From Candidatus Binatus soli (GTDB taxonomy: Bacteria; Desulfobacterota; Binatia; Binatales; Binataceae): a stretch of 64,000 nucleotides of DNA. Made by a program: the position numbers and the translations under genes. Positions 1 to 8,614 of this stretch are shown piece after piece. How positions within the stretch are numbered: the first letter of the stretch is position 1; each line of letters opens with the position of its first letter. The notes below the pieces were generated by a model, which saw nothing but the letters and a program-made list of their open reading frames with translations, did no database searches and was not told the origin of the DNA. The stretch is taken from the NCBI GenBank assembly GCA_002479255.1, contig DLMJ01000043.1:14170-78169 (forward strand), read 5' to 3'.

Positions 1-2
1 CC

Positions 3-1247
3 CTCGCGATCCTGGTCGGCGGCGGTCCCGCTCCCGGAATCAACGGCGTGATCGCCTCGGCCGCCATTGAGGCTATCAAGTGCGGACTGCGCGTGGTGGG
101 ACTGCGCGACGGTTATCGATGGCTGGTGGAAGGCGACACCGGGCACGTCGTCGAACTCGAACTCGAGGAAGTCAGCAGGATCCACTTCACCGGCGGTTCG
201 ATCCTGCGCACCTCGCGCACCAATCCGGCGCGCGACGAAGCGAGCCTGGGGCGCGTGGTCGATGCGCTGACAGCGCTTGGCGTTCGCTACCTGATCTGTA
301 TCGGCGGGGACGACACCACGTACGGTGCGGCGCGAATCGCCGAGCGCACCAGAGGCAGGATCGGCATCGTGACCGTGCCGAAAACGATCGACAACGATCT
401 GCCGCTGCCCGAGAATGCGGCGACGTTCGGCTTCGAAACCGCTCGCGCCATCGGCGCCAGCATCATCGAATCGCTGATGGAAGACGCCCGCACCACCAGC
501 AGGTGGTACCTGACGATCTCGATGGGCCGGAAGTCGGGATCCCTCGCGCTCGGTATGTGCAAGTCAGCCGGCGCTACGCTGGCGGTGATTCCCGAGGAAT
601 TTCGAGGCAAGAGGTTCGACCTCGCGCTGGTCGTGGACACTATCGTGGGCGCGATAATCAAGCGTCGCGCCAGCGGCCACGACGACGGCGTCGCGGTCAT
701 CGCCGAAGGGATCGCAGAGCGCATGGACGTTGGCGCGCTGGCTTCGGGGACGGCCTCGCAAGCCGACGCTTACGGCCACGTGCACATCGCGGACATCCCG
801 CTGGGTATTGTCTTGCGCGATCAGGTGCGCGCGGCGCTCAAGCAACTCGGCATCGATGCCACCGTGGTCCCCAAGGACATCGGCTACGAGTTGCGCTGCG
901 CGAAGCCGTTGCCATTCGACGTCGATTACACGCGAACGCTGGGCTACGGCGCGGTGCGCCACCTGCTAAGCGGCGGCTCCAGTGTGCTGATCGCGGTTGC
1001 GGGCGGCCGCGTGACGCCGGTCAGTTTCGAGCAACTGCTCGACCCGAACACGGGCCGGATTCGGGTGCGGACAGTGGATGTCTCCACCGAGTCATACCAG
1101 GTGGCGCGCTCTTACATGATTCGGCTCGAGCTGCAGGACTTCGAGGAGCCGGCGCTGTCGAAGCTCGCCGAACATGCCAAGCTCTCAGCCGCGGCTTTCA
1201 AGGCGAGATTCATCCCTTCGGTCCGCGCCACGACTGATGGGGCCTGA
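3..1247 (+). CDS. pfp: 6-phosphofructokinase, PPi-dependent type (5' partial)
   Basis: Phosphorylates fructose 6-phosphate to fructose 1,6-bisphosphate in the cytoplasm (glycolysis/gluconeogenesis). The frame is open to the left window edge and codes for GGGPAPGINGVI at about nt 18-53, the N-terminal nucleotide/PPi-binding loop of the PFK family. The gene therefore begins before the window, and the GTG at 48 is not its start. Further family motifs are GGDDTT (about 303-320), PKTIDND (378-398) and MGRKSG (522-539). In this family the second Asp of GGDD and the Lys of PKTIDND mark pyrophosphate-dependent enzymes, whereas ATP enzymes have GGDGS and PGTIDND. I therefore infer a reversible PPi-PFK. 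The C-terminus is intact. Family assignment is secure; phosphoryl donor is inferred from these residues. Confidence 0.9.
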   Translation, partial: LAILVGGGPAPGINGVIASAAIEAIKCGLRVVGLRDGYRWLVEGDTGHVVELELEEVSRIHFTGGSILRTSRTNPARDEASLGRVVDALTALGVRYLICIGGDDTTYGAARIAERTRGRIGIVTVPKTIDNDLPLPENAATFGFETARAIGASIIESLMEDARTTSRWYLTISMGRKSGSLALGMCKSAGATLAVIPEEFRGKRFDLALVVDTIVGAIIKRRASGHDDGVAVIAEGIAERMDVGALASGTASQADAYGHVHIADIPLGIVLRDQVRAALKQLGIDATVVPKDIGYELRCAKPLPFDVDYTRTLGYGAVRHLLSGGSSVLIAVAGGRVTPVSFEQLLDPNTGRIRVRTVDVSTESYQVARSYMIRLELQDFEEPALSKLAEHAKLSAAAFKARFIPSVRATTDGA

Positions 1248-1309
1248 GACCTTTGGCGGGTATGGCTACTGAGTCGCGCCAACGCCGCCACTGCCGCCTT
1301 GGGGCGGAT

Positions 1310-2122
1310 TCAATGGTCCACACTTGAAGCCTGCTGATGGACTGGTCGCACGCTTTGGATGACGCGGTTGATTTCTGGTTGTGAAATGCCGCCTGCGCAC
1401 CTTTTGTCGCGAAACACGAAGTGAGTGCGGCCCTTGTTTCCGAACAGATCGGCGGCAATCGAGGGCGGGCGGTTAGCTGAGTTTCCGTATTGGAAGCCGT
1501 GGAAATCTTTCGTTTGAATCAGGAAGATGCCTGACTCCCCGTCGTTCGCACCCACCTGGATCGATTTCATCAGCAACAGCATTATAGTGCGAGCCGCCGC
1601 TCCTCGGGGCGTGAGTAAACCGATATCGCCAGGGGTGGTCTCGAGCGCAGCTCGGATGAAGGTATAGTCGGACTGTATAGTCTCGTCGCCATAGAATCGG
1701 GCGAGCGCTCTTCTATCAACGCCGTTCTTTCCAGGGACTCCATTCACAACCTCGTTTGGTGGGGGTGTGTAAAACACGATGGACTTTCCAGAATGAAAGG
1801 AAATCAATTGCCACTTTCCGACGAGTCTCGTCTTTTGCTCGTCCACATCGTCCCAGGGCACTTCGAATTCGTAGCCGAAATAGGAAAGCTTCCGGCCGGG
1901 CGCGCTGGAAATGGACAAATCCTTCAGCGCGACCGGGGTCTTCCACAAAGAGGGATCATCCTTACCCGATAAATTTCGTCCTTTGATGATTACGAACCAG
2001 GCCGAGACGCCGAAAACATATAGGTAGATGAAGACGACGCCGAACACGATTGCGCACCAAGTCAGGATACGGCGCCGTCTGGGCGTGAAGTGCGGAAGCC
2101 AGCCTCGATTAATTGCCCCCAA
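1310..2122 (-). CDS. hypothetical membrane-anchored protein
   Basis: A 270-residue protein I do not recognise. After a basic start (residues 1-19, including RRRR) there is one hydrophobic segment at about residues 20-45, giving an N-in single-pass anchor with an exported domain of about 220 residues. The domain contains no Cys pair or catalytic motif that I can identify; the text KWQLISFHSGKSIVFYTPPP suggests a beta-rich fold. Base composition is visibly more AT-rich than the flanking genes, with codons such as aaa, gat and ttt common, which may indicate recent acquisition. It runs convergently toward the phosphofructokinase gene. The ATG start is followed directly by the expected charged N-terminus. 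Confidence 0.6.
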   Translation of the reverse strand: MGAINRGWLPHFTPRRRRILTWCAIVFGVVFIYLYVFGVSAWFVIIKGRNLSGKDDPSLWKTPVALKDLSISSAPGRKLSYFGYEFEVPWDDVDEQKTRLVGKWQLISFHSGKSIVFYTPPPNEVVNGVPGKNGVDRRALARFYGDETIQSDYTFIRAALETTPGDIGLLTPRGAAARTIMLLLMKSIQVGANDGESGIFLIQTKDFHGFQYGNSANRPPSIAADLFGNKGRTHFVFRDKRCAGGISQPEINRVIQSVRPVHQQASSVDH

Positions 2123-2440
2123 AATGCGCCCCGCTCCTCTTCAGTCGCCCTTGCTTAGCCGGGATTTCCATGGAAGGCAAACAGGCGGTGAACAGGATTC
2201 AAACGGGCGCCTGGCGCCGTCGCAGGCTGTCCTGAGGGGCCGATCGAGCGGCGCGGCGCCGCGATCAATCCAGGACACGGTGGCGGAGGGACCGGCCCTG
2301 CGGCCTATCCGGGGTATTGACAACCTAGCTGGCAGAAATTGCAATTTGTGGTAACTCCAGCAATTATACTTGTTGGATATGTTTAGAGTTGGGAGCTAAA
2401 CAAAACATCGGGGACCTAGGGGACCCCAAGGAGCACTTAC
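2123..2440. other. intergenic region with AT-rich promoter-like 3' half
   Basis: This 318-base gap separates two divergent genes. The left half (about 2150-2310) is GC-rich and carries only short out-of-frame reading. The right half is strikingly AT-rich, with TTGACA at 2317-2322 and a TATACT -10-like hexamer at about 2366-2371, consistent with a promoter for the small basic protein gene at 2441. The two hexamers are not at standard spacing for each other, so neither is a firm call. Confidence 0.3.
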
Positions 2441-2692
2441 TTGGAGATCGATAAAATCGTTGCAGACTTGAAGAAGGAAAGGGACCGGCTTATCCGTGCG
2501 ATCACGGCTTTGGTGGGAGCGGGAGCGGAGGCGGCAGGCAGGAGAGGCCGGCCCGCGGCTCCCAAGCCGGGCGCCACGAGAAGAAAGCGACGCGGCGGTA
2601 TCACCAAAGAGGGCAGAAAGCGGCTGTCAGAGCTTATGAAGAAGCGGTGGGCCGAGCGCAGAAGGAAAGGACTAACGAAACTTAGTAAATAG
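2441..2692 (+). CDS. small basic protein with AT-hook-like motif
   Basis: An 83-residue, strongly basic protein. Residues 1-28 look like a short amphipathic helix (EIDKIVADLKKERDRLIRAI). They are followed by an AT-hook-like GRRGRPAAPKPG and a Lys/Arg-rich tail containing RWAERRRKG. Small proteins with this layout and a terminal 'KRWA..RRR' block are common in soil bacteria and are thought to bind DNA; that role is inference. The TTG start is supported by AAGGAG about 8 bases upstream (2428-2433). Codon use is less GC-biased than in core genes, like the neighbouring hypothetical at 1310-2122. Confidence 0.6.
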   Translation: MEIDKIVADLKKERDRLIRAITALVGAGAEAAGRRGRPAAPKPGATRRKRRGGITKEGRKRLSELMKKRWAERRRKGLTKLSK

Positions 2693-2764
2693 CGGTGCGC
2701 CTGGATCGCCACCCGTCTGGAGTGTGCGGTTGATTCGCGACCGTCGCGTCCGCACAATCTTCAG

Positions 2765-3445
2765 ATGGCGGATTCAGTACAACGCGCGTTCGATCTTGCG
2801 GCGGAGGACTACGACCGCACGCGGCGCCGGCTGGTGCCGGGGTTCGACGACTTCTATCGCGCGGCGATCGATTTGATTCAGTTTCCGCACGATAGCCAGC
2901 TCAAGGTTCTCGATCTCGGCGCCGGCACGGGCTTGCTGGCGGCGTTCATCGCGTACAGTTTCCCGCAGGCGCGGATCACGATGGTGGACATCTCGAGCGA
3001 GATGCTCGAGCGGGCGCGTGCGCGCTTTGAATTGGCCGGCGAGCGCTTCCGCTTCGAGGTCTCCGACTACGGCGTTGACCCGATCCAGGAAAAATACGAC
3101 GCGGTCGTTTCGGCACTGTCGATTCATCACCTGGGCGACGACCAAAAGCGCTCGCTGTTCGCTCGAATCCACGGCGCGCTCAACGACGGCGGTGTATTCG
3201 TCAACGCCGAGCAGTGTCGCGGCGCGACCCCGGAGCGGCACCGTTTTCATCACGAGCGATGGATCACGCGGGTGCGCGAATTGGGGGTTGATGATCGCGA
3301 CCTGGCGGCGGCGCTCGACCGGATGAAGTTCGATCGGGCGGCCACGCTCGAGGATCAGCTCCAATGGCTGCGCGAGGCGGGGTTCCGCGATATCGATTGC
3401 GCGTACAAGAATCTGATCTTCGCCGTTTACCGCGGCATCAAGTAG
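2765..3445 (+). CDS. class I SAM-dependent methyltransferase
   Basis: A 226-residue Rossmann-type methyltransferase. Motif I is VLDLGAGTG at residues 48-56, the acidic end of beta-2 lies in MVDIS shortly after, and the motif IV region reads KYDAVVSALSIHHL. The 'SIHHL' form is typical of the UbiE/Tam-like methyltransferase_11/25 group acting on small molecules. The substrate cannot be deduced. It stands alone: the upstream gene is 70 bases away, and the next downstream coding sequence is the oxidoreductase at 3889 beyond a decayed region. Confidence 0.85.
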   Translation: MADSVQRAFDLAAEDYDRTRRRLVPGFDDFYRAAIDLIQFPHDSQLKVLDLGAGTGLLAAFIAYSFPQARITMVDISSEMLERARARFELAGERFRFEVSDYGVDPIQEKYDAVVSALSIHHLGDDQKRSLFARIHGALNDGGVFVNAEQCRGATPERHRFHHERWITRVRELGVDDRDLAAALDRMKFDRAATLEDQLQWLREAGFRDIDCAYKNLIFAVYRGIK

Positions 3446-3550
3446 CGAAGAGCGGCGTCCGTCATTGTTCGGCGCGGCTCAAGACGCAAATCGCGTGGCC
3501 GGCGGCCGCCTGCCACCCGTACGCCTCCTTGCGTCTCCGATAGTTGGTAA

Positions 3551-3691
3551 GGTACTCGCGTTGCATACTATGAAGAACTCTCGCTGTTCCGCGCGGTGCT
3601 CGGTGACAAAGCGCGGGTCGAGCGCACCGATCACATCATGGCGGGCGCGCGGCGCTGCGCGTATCGGATCACGGCGCCGGACCATCGATAG
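3551..3691 (+). pseudogene. C-terminal remnant of a COG2345-type HTH transcriptional regulator
   Basis: The frame ending at the TAG at 3689-3691 reads YYEELSLFRAVLGDKARVER followed by TDHIMAGARRCAYRI. The pattern 'FF..VLG..ARVERT.HI.AG.RRCAYRI' is the characteristic C-terminus of COG2345/SufR-like winged-helix regulators (also seen in ArsR-like fusions). A stop at 3548-3550 closes the frame upstream, and no start or DNA-binding domain is visible, so only about 46 codons remain. I treat it as a degraded gene and not a small protein. Family assignment is from memory of the C-terminal consensus. Confidence 0.55.
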
Positions 3692-3888
3692 GGAGCGTAT
3701 CTTGCGGCGACCGTAGCTTCGAATTCCATTCGACTACCTGAACGAACGGTTTGAAGAAAAGTCGCAGTCTCGGCTAGGTTGGGCGCTGGGGAACGATGGC
3801 GCCGGCGCCCGATCCTGTTTCCGCGTTCCGATGGCGCAAAAGGATTCGCGATCTCGTGTAGTTGTAGTTGTAGTCAGGAGGAAATTTC

Positions 3889-4887
3889 ATGGCGCGCAAA
3901 TTATCAATCGGAGTCAATTGGCAGGGCAAGCTCGACTTCAAGGCGGCGATCGAACGCGCGAAAATCGCGGACGCCGCGGGAATCCATTCGATCTGGGTGG
4001 CCGAAGCGTGGGGGCGCGATGCCTTCACGCTGCTCACGCTGCTCGCGGAGCACACCGGCAAGGTGCAGCTTGCGACCTCGATCGTGAATATCTACTCGCG
4101 CACGCCGGCCGCGCTCGCGCAGCATTTCGGCACGCTCGACGAGTTGAGCAACGGCCGCATGATCATCGGGCTGGGCACCAGCGGTCCGCAGGTGATCGAA
4201 CATTTCCACGGTATTCCGTTCAATCCGCCGCTGACGCGGATGAAGGAGTACGTGGAAATTATCAACATGATAATGGCGCAGACGCCGCTGAACTACGAAG
4301 GCAAGCTGTTCAAGCTGCAGCGCGGCTTCACGATGCGCTTCGAGACCCCGCGCAAGCATATTCCAATCTGGATCGCCTCGCTCAATAAAAAGAGCGTCGA
4401 GTTCACGGCGAAGAAAGCCGACGGATGGTTGCCGGTGATGATCCCGATCAACTCGCTAAAGAAAGCGATCGCGGATTTCCGCGCGATTGCGACGGCCGCC
4501 GGCCGCGAGGCGCGCGCGGTCGCCGTCAAAGCGCCCGGACACGTGACGGTAACGGCCAACATCGATCGCGCGGTTGCGGGACATGCTGCCAACGTCGCGT
4601 TCTATGCCGCGCGCATGGGCACCTTCTATTCCGAGCAACTCACGCGCTTCGGCTTCGGCGACGACGTGCAGAAGGTCAAACAGGCGTGGGATGCGGGCGG
4701 CTCGAAGGCGGGCACCGCGGCGCTGTCGCCCAAGCTGCTGGGCGAGTTGGGTTATATCGGCGGAGTCGAAGGCGCGATCGAGCGGCTCAAGGCGCAGGAC
4801 GAAGCCGGCGTCGATCTGCATCCGGTGGAAATCGACGCGGGCGGCAAGCCGGGCGAGTTCGAGAAGACCGTCGCGCGGCTGCTCTGA
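3889..4887 (+). CDS. LLM class flavin-dependent oxidoreductase
   Basis: A 332-residue luciferase-like monooxygenase (TIM-barrel). Recognisable pieces include IADAAGIHSIWVAEAWGRDA near the N-terminus, the region LATSIVNIYSRTPAALAQHF, and GRMIIGLGTSGPQVIEHFHG, all typical of the F420-dependent LLM subclass (probable TIGR03559/TIGR03857-like). Members use reduced flavin or F420 to oxidise or reduce varied substrates; the substrate is unknown here. A strong AGGAGG lies 8 bases before the ATG. A DDN-type deazaflavin protein gene at 52036-52437 makes F420 use plausible, although no F420 biosynthesis gene is in this window. Confidence 0.85.
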   Translation: MARKLSIGVNWQGKLDFKAAIERAKIADAAGIHSIWVAEAWGRDAFTLLTLLAEHTGKVQLATSIVNIYSRTPAALAQHFGTLDELSNGRMIIGLGTSGPQVIEHFHGIPFNPPLTRMKEYVEIINMIMAQTPLNYEGKLFKLQRGFTMRFETPRKHIPIWIASLNKKSVEFTAKKADGWLPVMIPINSLKKAIADFRAIATAAGREARAVAVKAPGHVTVTANIDRAVAGHAANVAFYAARMGTFYSEQLTRFGFGDDVQKVKQAWDAGGSKAGTAALSPKLLGELGYIGGVEGAIERLKAQDEAGVDLHPVEIDAGGKPGEFEKTVARLL

Positions 4888-4931
4888 CGATCGTGCAGAC
4901 GGAATTTGGCGATTCGCCGAGGGGCAATTCA

Positions 4932-5396
4932 GTGAGAATCAGAATCCAGCTGGTCGCATTCGCACTGCTGCTCGTAGCAGCCGCATTGCCCGCGCCGGCG
5001 CGCGCTGAAGACGCGGCGAAAGCGGACGGCATCAAGGTCGAAGTGACCGGCTTTCGAAACGACAAGGGGCAACTGGGATGCTCGCTGTGGCCAGGTCCCG
5101 CGGGATTCCCGCGCGACGATTCGCACATACTTGGTCACGTCTGGGCAAAGATTCAGGGCAATCGCGGCGAATGCGTCTTCGCCGGAGTTCCGGCCGGCGA
5201 CTATGCCGTCACCCTTTTTCACGATGAGAACGGCAACGGCAAGTTCGATTCGAATTTTATCGGCTATCCGCTCGAGGGCTATGGATTTTCAAACAACGCC
5301 AAGGCCCAGTTCAGAGCGCCGTCATTCGACGAGACGAAATTTCACTATGACGGCAGCGGCACGAAGCAGATCCCGGTCCAAATGATTTATAGATGA
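4932..5396 (+). CDS. exported DUF2141 protein
   Basis: A 154-residue secreted protein. The GTG at 4932 gives a clean Sec signal peptide (MRIRIQLVAFALLLVAAALP, cleavage near ARAED). The mature part has the DUF2141 pattern: an N-terminal strand IKVEVTGFRNDKGQLGCSLW, then DYAVTLFHDENGNGKFDSNF, a calcium-site-like D.NGNGKFD loop, and GYPLEGYGFSNNA. Function of the family is unknown; it is periplasmic or cell-surface. A longer frame runs upstream inside the preceding gene but lacks a signal peptide and overlaps well-conserved coding sequence, so I reject it. The stop overlaps the next ATG by four bases, indicating co-translation. Confidence 0.8.
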   Translation: MRIRIQLVAFALLLVAAALPAPARAEDAAKADGIKVEVTGFRNDKGQLGCSLWPGPAGFPRDDSHILGHVWAKIQGNRGECVFAGVPAGDYAVTLFHDENGNGKFDSNFIGYPLEGYGFSNNAKAQFRAPSFDETKFHYDGSGTKQIPVQMIYR

Positions 5397-6376
5397 TGAA
5401 AGCAGTAATCGTTGAGAAACCCGGCGATGAAAATGCGCTCAAAATCGGCGAAATTGCCGAGCCTGCGATCAAGCCCGACGAAATACTGATTCGCGTCCGA
5501 GCCGCCGGGGTGAATCGCGCGGACATTCTTCAGCGCCAGGGATTCTATCCGCCTCCGCCGGGTGCGTCGGAAATCATCGGCCTGGAATGTGCCGGCGAGG
5601 TTGCCGCCGTCGGCGCTGCCGCCATCGGATGGAAAACAGGCGATCGCGCGATGGCATTGCTGCCGGGCGGCGGTTACGCGCAGAAAGCTGCGGTGCATTG
5701 CGGATCCGCGATGAAGATTCCCACGGCGCTGAGTTTCGAGGAAGCTGCCGGAATCCCCGAGGTCTTTCTGACCGCGTTCCTGAACTTTTTCATGCTCGTC
5801 GGGATCAAGCGCGGCGAGACCGCTTTGATTCACGGTGGCGGAAGCGGCGTCGGCACCGCATCGATTCTGTTGCTCAAGGAAACGGGCGTGCGCGTGATCG
5901 TAACTGCGGGCGCGGATGAGAAATGCGAGCAATGCCGGAAGCTGGGCGCCGACGTCGCGATCAACTACAAACGCGGGCCTTTCGCGCCGGCCGTGAAGGC
6001 CGCGACAGATGGGCGCGGCGTGGATGTGATTTTAGACAGCATCGGCGGCGCCTACCTGTCCGGAAATATCGAGTCGCTTGCCAGCGGCGGACGGCTGGTC
6101 CTGATCGGCTTGATGAACGGGACGCGCGCCGAGCTCGATCTGGCCGCCGTTCTGCGCCGTCATCTGAAAATCTTCGGCTCGACTCTGCGCACACGCCCAG
6201 CCGCCGAGAAGGCGCAGATCGTCGCGGCGTTCCTCGAGCAATTCGGCGCGGCTCTCGAAGCCGGCCGGTTGCGTCCGCCAATTTACAAGGTGCTCCCGGC
6301 CGCGGACGCGCCGACGGCGCATCGCATGATGCAAGCGAGCGAGCACTTCGGGAAAATCATTCTCAAGTTCGACTGA
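5393..6376 (+). CDS. NAD(P)H-quinone oxidoreductase, zeta-crystallin/PIG3 type
   Basis: A 327-residue medium-chain dehydrogenase/reductase. The N-terminal GroES-like half contains GVNRADILQRQGFYPPPPGA, diagnostic of the PIG3/quinone oxidoreductase (TIGR02824) branch, followed by IIGLECAGEV. The nucleotide loop GGGSGVG lies at residues 148-154. It is zinc-free, since the catalytic Cys/His ligands of alcohol dehydrogenases are missing. It should reduce quinones or enones with NADPH. Its ATG overlaps the stop of the DUF2141 gene (ATGA), so the two are probably one transcript. Confidence 0.9.
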   Translation: MMKAVIVEKPGDENALKIGEIAEPAIKPDEILIRVRAAGVNRADILQRQGFYPPPPGASEIIGLECAGEVAAVGAAAIGWKTGDRAMALLPGGGYAQKAAVHCGSAMKIPTALSFEEAAGIPEVFLTAFLNFFMLVGIKRGETALIHGGGSGVGTASILLLKETGVRVIVTAGADEKCEQCRKLGADVAINYKRGPFAPAVKAATDGRGVDVILDSIGGAYLSGNIESLASGGRLVLIGLMNGTRAELDLAAVLRRHLKIFGSTLRTRPAAEKAQIVAAFLEQFGAALEAGRLRPPIYKVLPAADAPTAHRMMQASEHFGKIILKFD

Positions 6377-6528
6377 TCCGGTTTGTTGACCTGCTCGCGC
6401 GCCGGGAGCATGGCGCGCCAGCCGGCGCTGGAACCGACGATTGATCCAAAGGCGCGCGCAAGTGGCGCAATTCGCGAAACTGATGGGTGTTCGCGCGCGC
6501 CTTCTGGTAGGATTCCGGGCGAGACAGC

Positions 6529-7455
6529 GTGAACCGCAAACCGATCAAACCCAACGCGCTCAAACCGGGCGATACAGTTGCGGTCGTCGCGCCCGCCGCG
6601 GCGATCGAACGGGAGCATCTCGAGCGCGGCGTCAACGTGCTCGCCTCGATGGGCTTTCGGGTCAAAGTTTCGCAGCGCGTGCTGGCGCGTTCGGGGATAT
6701 TGGCCGGCGACGATCGCGAGCGGGCGAGCGAGCTTCGAGAATACTTTGCCGACCCCGAGGTCAAGGCGATCTTTTCCGCGCGCGGCGGTTACGGATGCGG
6801 GCGACTGCTGCCGCTGCTCGACTTCAAAGAGATGGCCCGCACGCCCAAGATATTCGTCGGCTTCTCGGACGCGACCTTTATCCTCAACGCGCTGGTCGAT
6901 TTCGCCGGGATGGTATCGTTTCACGGGCCGATGGTCGCGATGGATTTTGCGCGAGGCCTGAGCCCGCGCGCGTTCGAGCACATGCAAGACCTGCTCGGCG
7001 GCAAACTCGACGGCTTCGAGCTCGAGGCGCGCGAGACGATGCATCCCGGGCCCGCACAGGGCGAGGTCATCGGCGGGTGCCTGTCGGTGCTGGTCGCGAC
7101 GATAGGCACACCGTATGAGCCGCGCTTCGACGGCCGAATCCTGTTCCTCGAAGACACGGGTGAGAAAGCCTATCGAATCGATAGAATGCTCGTGCAGTTG
7201 CGCCAAAGCGGCGCGCTCGGCCGAGTGGCGGGAATTGTGTTCGGCGCGATTCGCGCGATCGACGGAAACGAGCAGGAGACGCGGCTGATTGCGCGCTTCG
7301 CCGCCGAGCAGACGGCCGGGCTGGGATGCCCGGTGCTGTACGGCGTCGAGGCCGGGCATGGCACCGAGAATTTTACGATTCCGTTCGGCGCGGTGGCGCG
7401 AATCGATTCCGCCGCGCGCCGAATCATCTTCACTGAGCCGGCCGTGACGCGGTAA
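6529..7455 (+). CDS. ldcA: LD-carboxypeptidase (murein tetrapeptide carboxypeptidase, S66)
   Basis: A 308-residue cytoplasmic serine peptidase. It removes the terminal D-Ala from recycled murein tetrapeptides. The S66 nucleophile elbow is GFSDAT at residues 111-116 (Ser113). The C-terminal half holds the Glu-containing ILFLEDTGEKAYRIDRM and the His in YGVEAGHGTEN, completing the Ser-Glu-His triad. SARGGYGCGRLLPLLDF is also characteristic. The GTG start follows weakly purine-rich sequence. It precedes a beta-lactamase-fold hydrolase and Mpl, and LdcA and Mpl act consecutively in murein tripeptide recycling, so the context supports the call. Confidence 0.9.
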   Translation: MNRKPIKPNALKPGDTVAVVAPAAAIEREHLERGVNVLASMGFRVKVSQRVLARSGILAGDDRERASELREYFADPEVKAIFSARGGYGCGRLLPLLDFKEMARTPKIFVGFSDATFILNALVDFAGMVSFHGPMVAMDFARGLSPRAFEHMQDLLGGKLDGFELEARETMHPGPAQGEVIGGCLSVLVATIGTPYEPRFDGRILFLEDTGEKAYRIDRMLVQLRQSGALGRVAGIVFGAIRAIDGNEQETRLIARFAAEQTAGLGCPVLYGVEAGHGTENFTIPFGAVARIDSAARRIIFTEPAVTR

Positions 7456-7483
7456 CGGGCCAAGTTTTCCGGAGGATTAAGCC

Positions 7484-8614
7484 TTGGGATGGAGTGATGT
7501 CGAGCAGGCATTCAACGACGCGGTCGAGGAGCGGGTGATTCCCGGCGCGACGGTCGTCGTGCGGCGCGGCGCGGAGGTCGCGTTCGAGGGCGCATTCGGA
7601 TTCAGATCGATCGAGCCGAGCCGCTCGCCGGCCAAAATCGAAACCGTCTATGACCTGTCGTCACTCACCAAGGCGCTGGCGACGACGGTCGCAGTGATGA
7701 TGCTGGCGCGCGACGGCAAGTTTCGTCTCGACGATCGGGTGACGCGCTTCTTTCCGAACTTTGGCGTGCACGGCAAGACCACGGTCACTTTTCGCCATCT
7801 GCTGGCGCATTGCTCGGGGCTGGCGGCATGGCGGCCGTTCTACCAGCGCATCCTGGATATCGAAAAAGGCGGGCGGGTCAACTTCATGGCGAGTCACGGC
7901 GCCAAGGAGTTTGCTTACGAGGAGATTCATCGCGAGAAGCCCGAGGCCGCGCCCGCGACCAGGACAATTTACTCGGATCTCGGTTTCATCCTGCTGGGTG
8001 AAACGGTCGAAAAGGTCGCCAGCGTCGCGCTCAACCGATTCTGCCGCGAGAAAATCTTTCACCCGCTGGGCCTGCGCGCGACCGACTATATAGACATCTC
8101 ACTGGTCCGCTCGCGACGGCTGGAGCCGGTCGCCGACATGTTCGCGCCGACCGAAATCTGTCCTTCGCGCAAGCGGCTGCTGGTAGGCGAAGTTGACGAC
8201 GAGAACGCGTTCGCGATGGGTGGAGTGGCGGGTCACGCCGGACTGTTCGCGCCGGTGCGCGAGGTCGATCGCCTCGCGCGCGAGCTGATCGCGTGTTACG
8301 CCGGACGTTCGGATTTCGTGCCGCAAAAAATAATCCGCGAGTTCTGGACGCGCGACACGACCGTGCCCGGCTCGACGTGGGCGCTCGGATGGGACACGCC
8401 ATCGGCGGAGCATTCCAGCTCGGGGCATCGATTCTCGCCGGCGGCAGTGGGCCATCTTGGCTTCACCGGCACTTCGATATGGATCGAGCCGGAAAGCGAA
8501 GTTGCGATCTCGATGCTGACCAACCGCGTTCATCCGCGGCGCGACAATCAAAAGATTCGCGAGTTCCGCCCGAAGATTCACGATTTGATCATGGATGCGC
8601 TCGACGGTGGCTGA
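7484..8614 (+). CDS. beta-lactamase-family serine hydrolase
   Basis: A 376-residue protein of the class C beta-lactamase/AmpH/esterase fold. The catalytic SxxK is SLTK at residues 60-63 within VYDLSSLTKALATTVA; a Tyr-containing TIYSDLGFILLGE supplies the YxN-equivalent, and HLGFTGTSIWIEP near residue 325 fills the KTG-like position. No signal peptide is visible, so it probably acts in the cytoplasm. Its position between LdcA and Mpl suggests work on muropeptides (inference). The TTG start is preceded by GGAGG about 9 bases upstream. The 3' end overlaps mpl by 20 bases. Confidence 0.85.
   Translation: MGWSDVEQAFNDAVEERVIPGATVVVRRGAEVAFEGAFGFRSIEPSRSPAKIETVYDLSSLTKALATTVAVMMLARDGKFRLDDRVTRFFPNFGVHGKTTVTFRHLLAHCSGLAAWRPFYQRILDIEKGGRVNFMASHGAKEFAYEEIHREKPEAAPATRTIYSDLGFILLGETVEKVASVALNRFCREKIFHPLGLRATDYIDISLVRSRRLEPVADMFAPTEICPSRKRLLVGEVDDENAFAMGGVAGHAGLFAPVREVDRLARELIACYAGRSDFVPQKIIREFWTRDTTVPGSTWALGWDTPSAEHSSSGHRFSPAAVGHLGFTGTSIWIEPESEVAISMLTNRVHPRRDNQKIREFRPKIHDLIMDALDGG

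Noticed and set aside
4425..4931. Long N-terminal extension of the DUF2141 gene
   Set aside because: It lies in another frame of the well-conserved LLM oxidoreductase and would bury a clear signal peptide starting at 4932.
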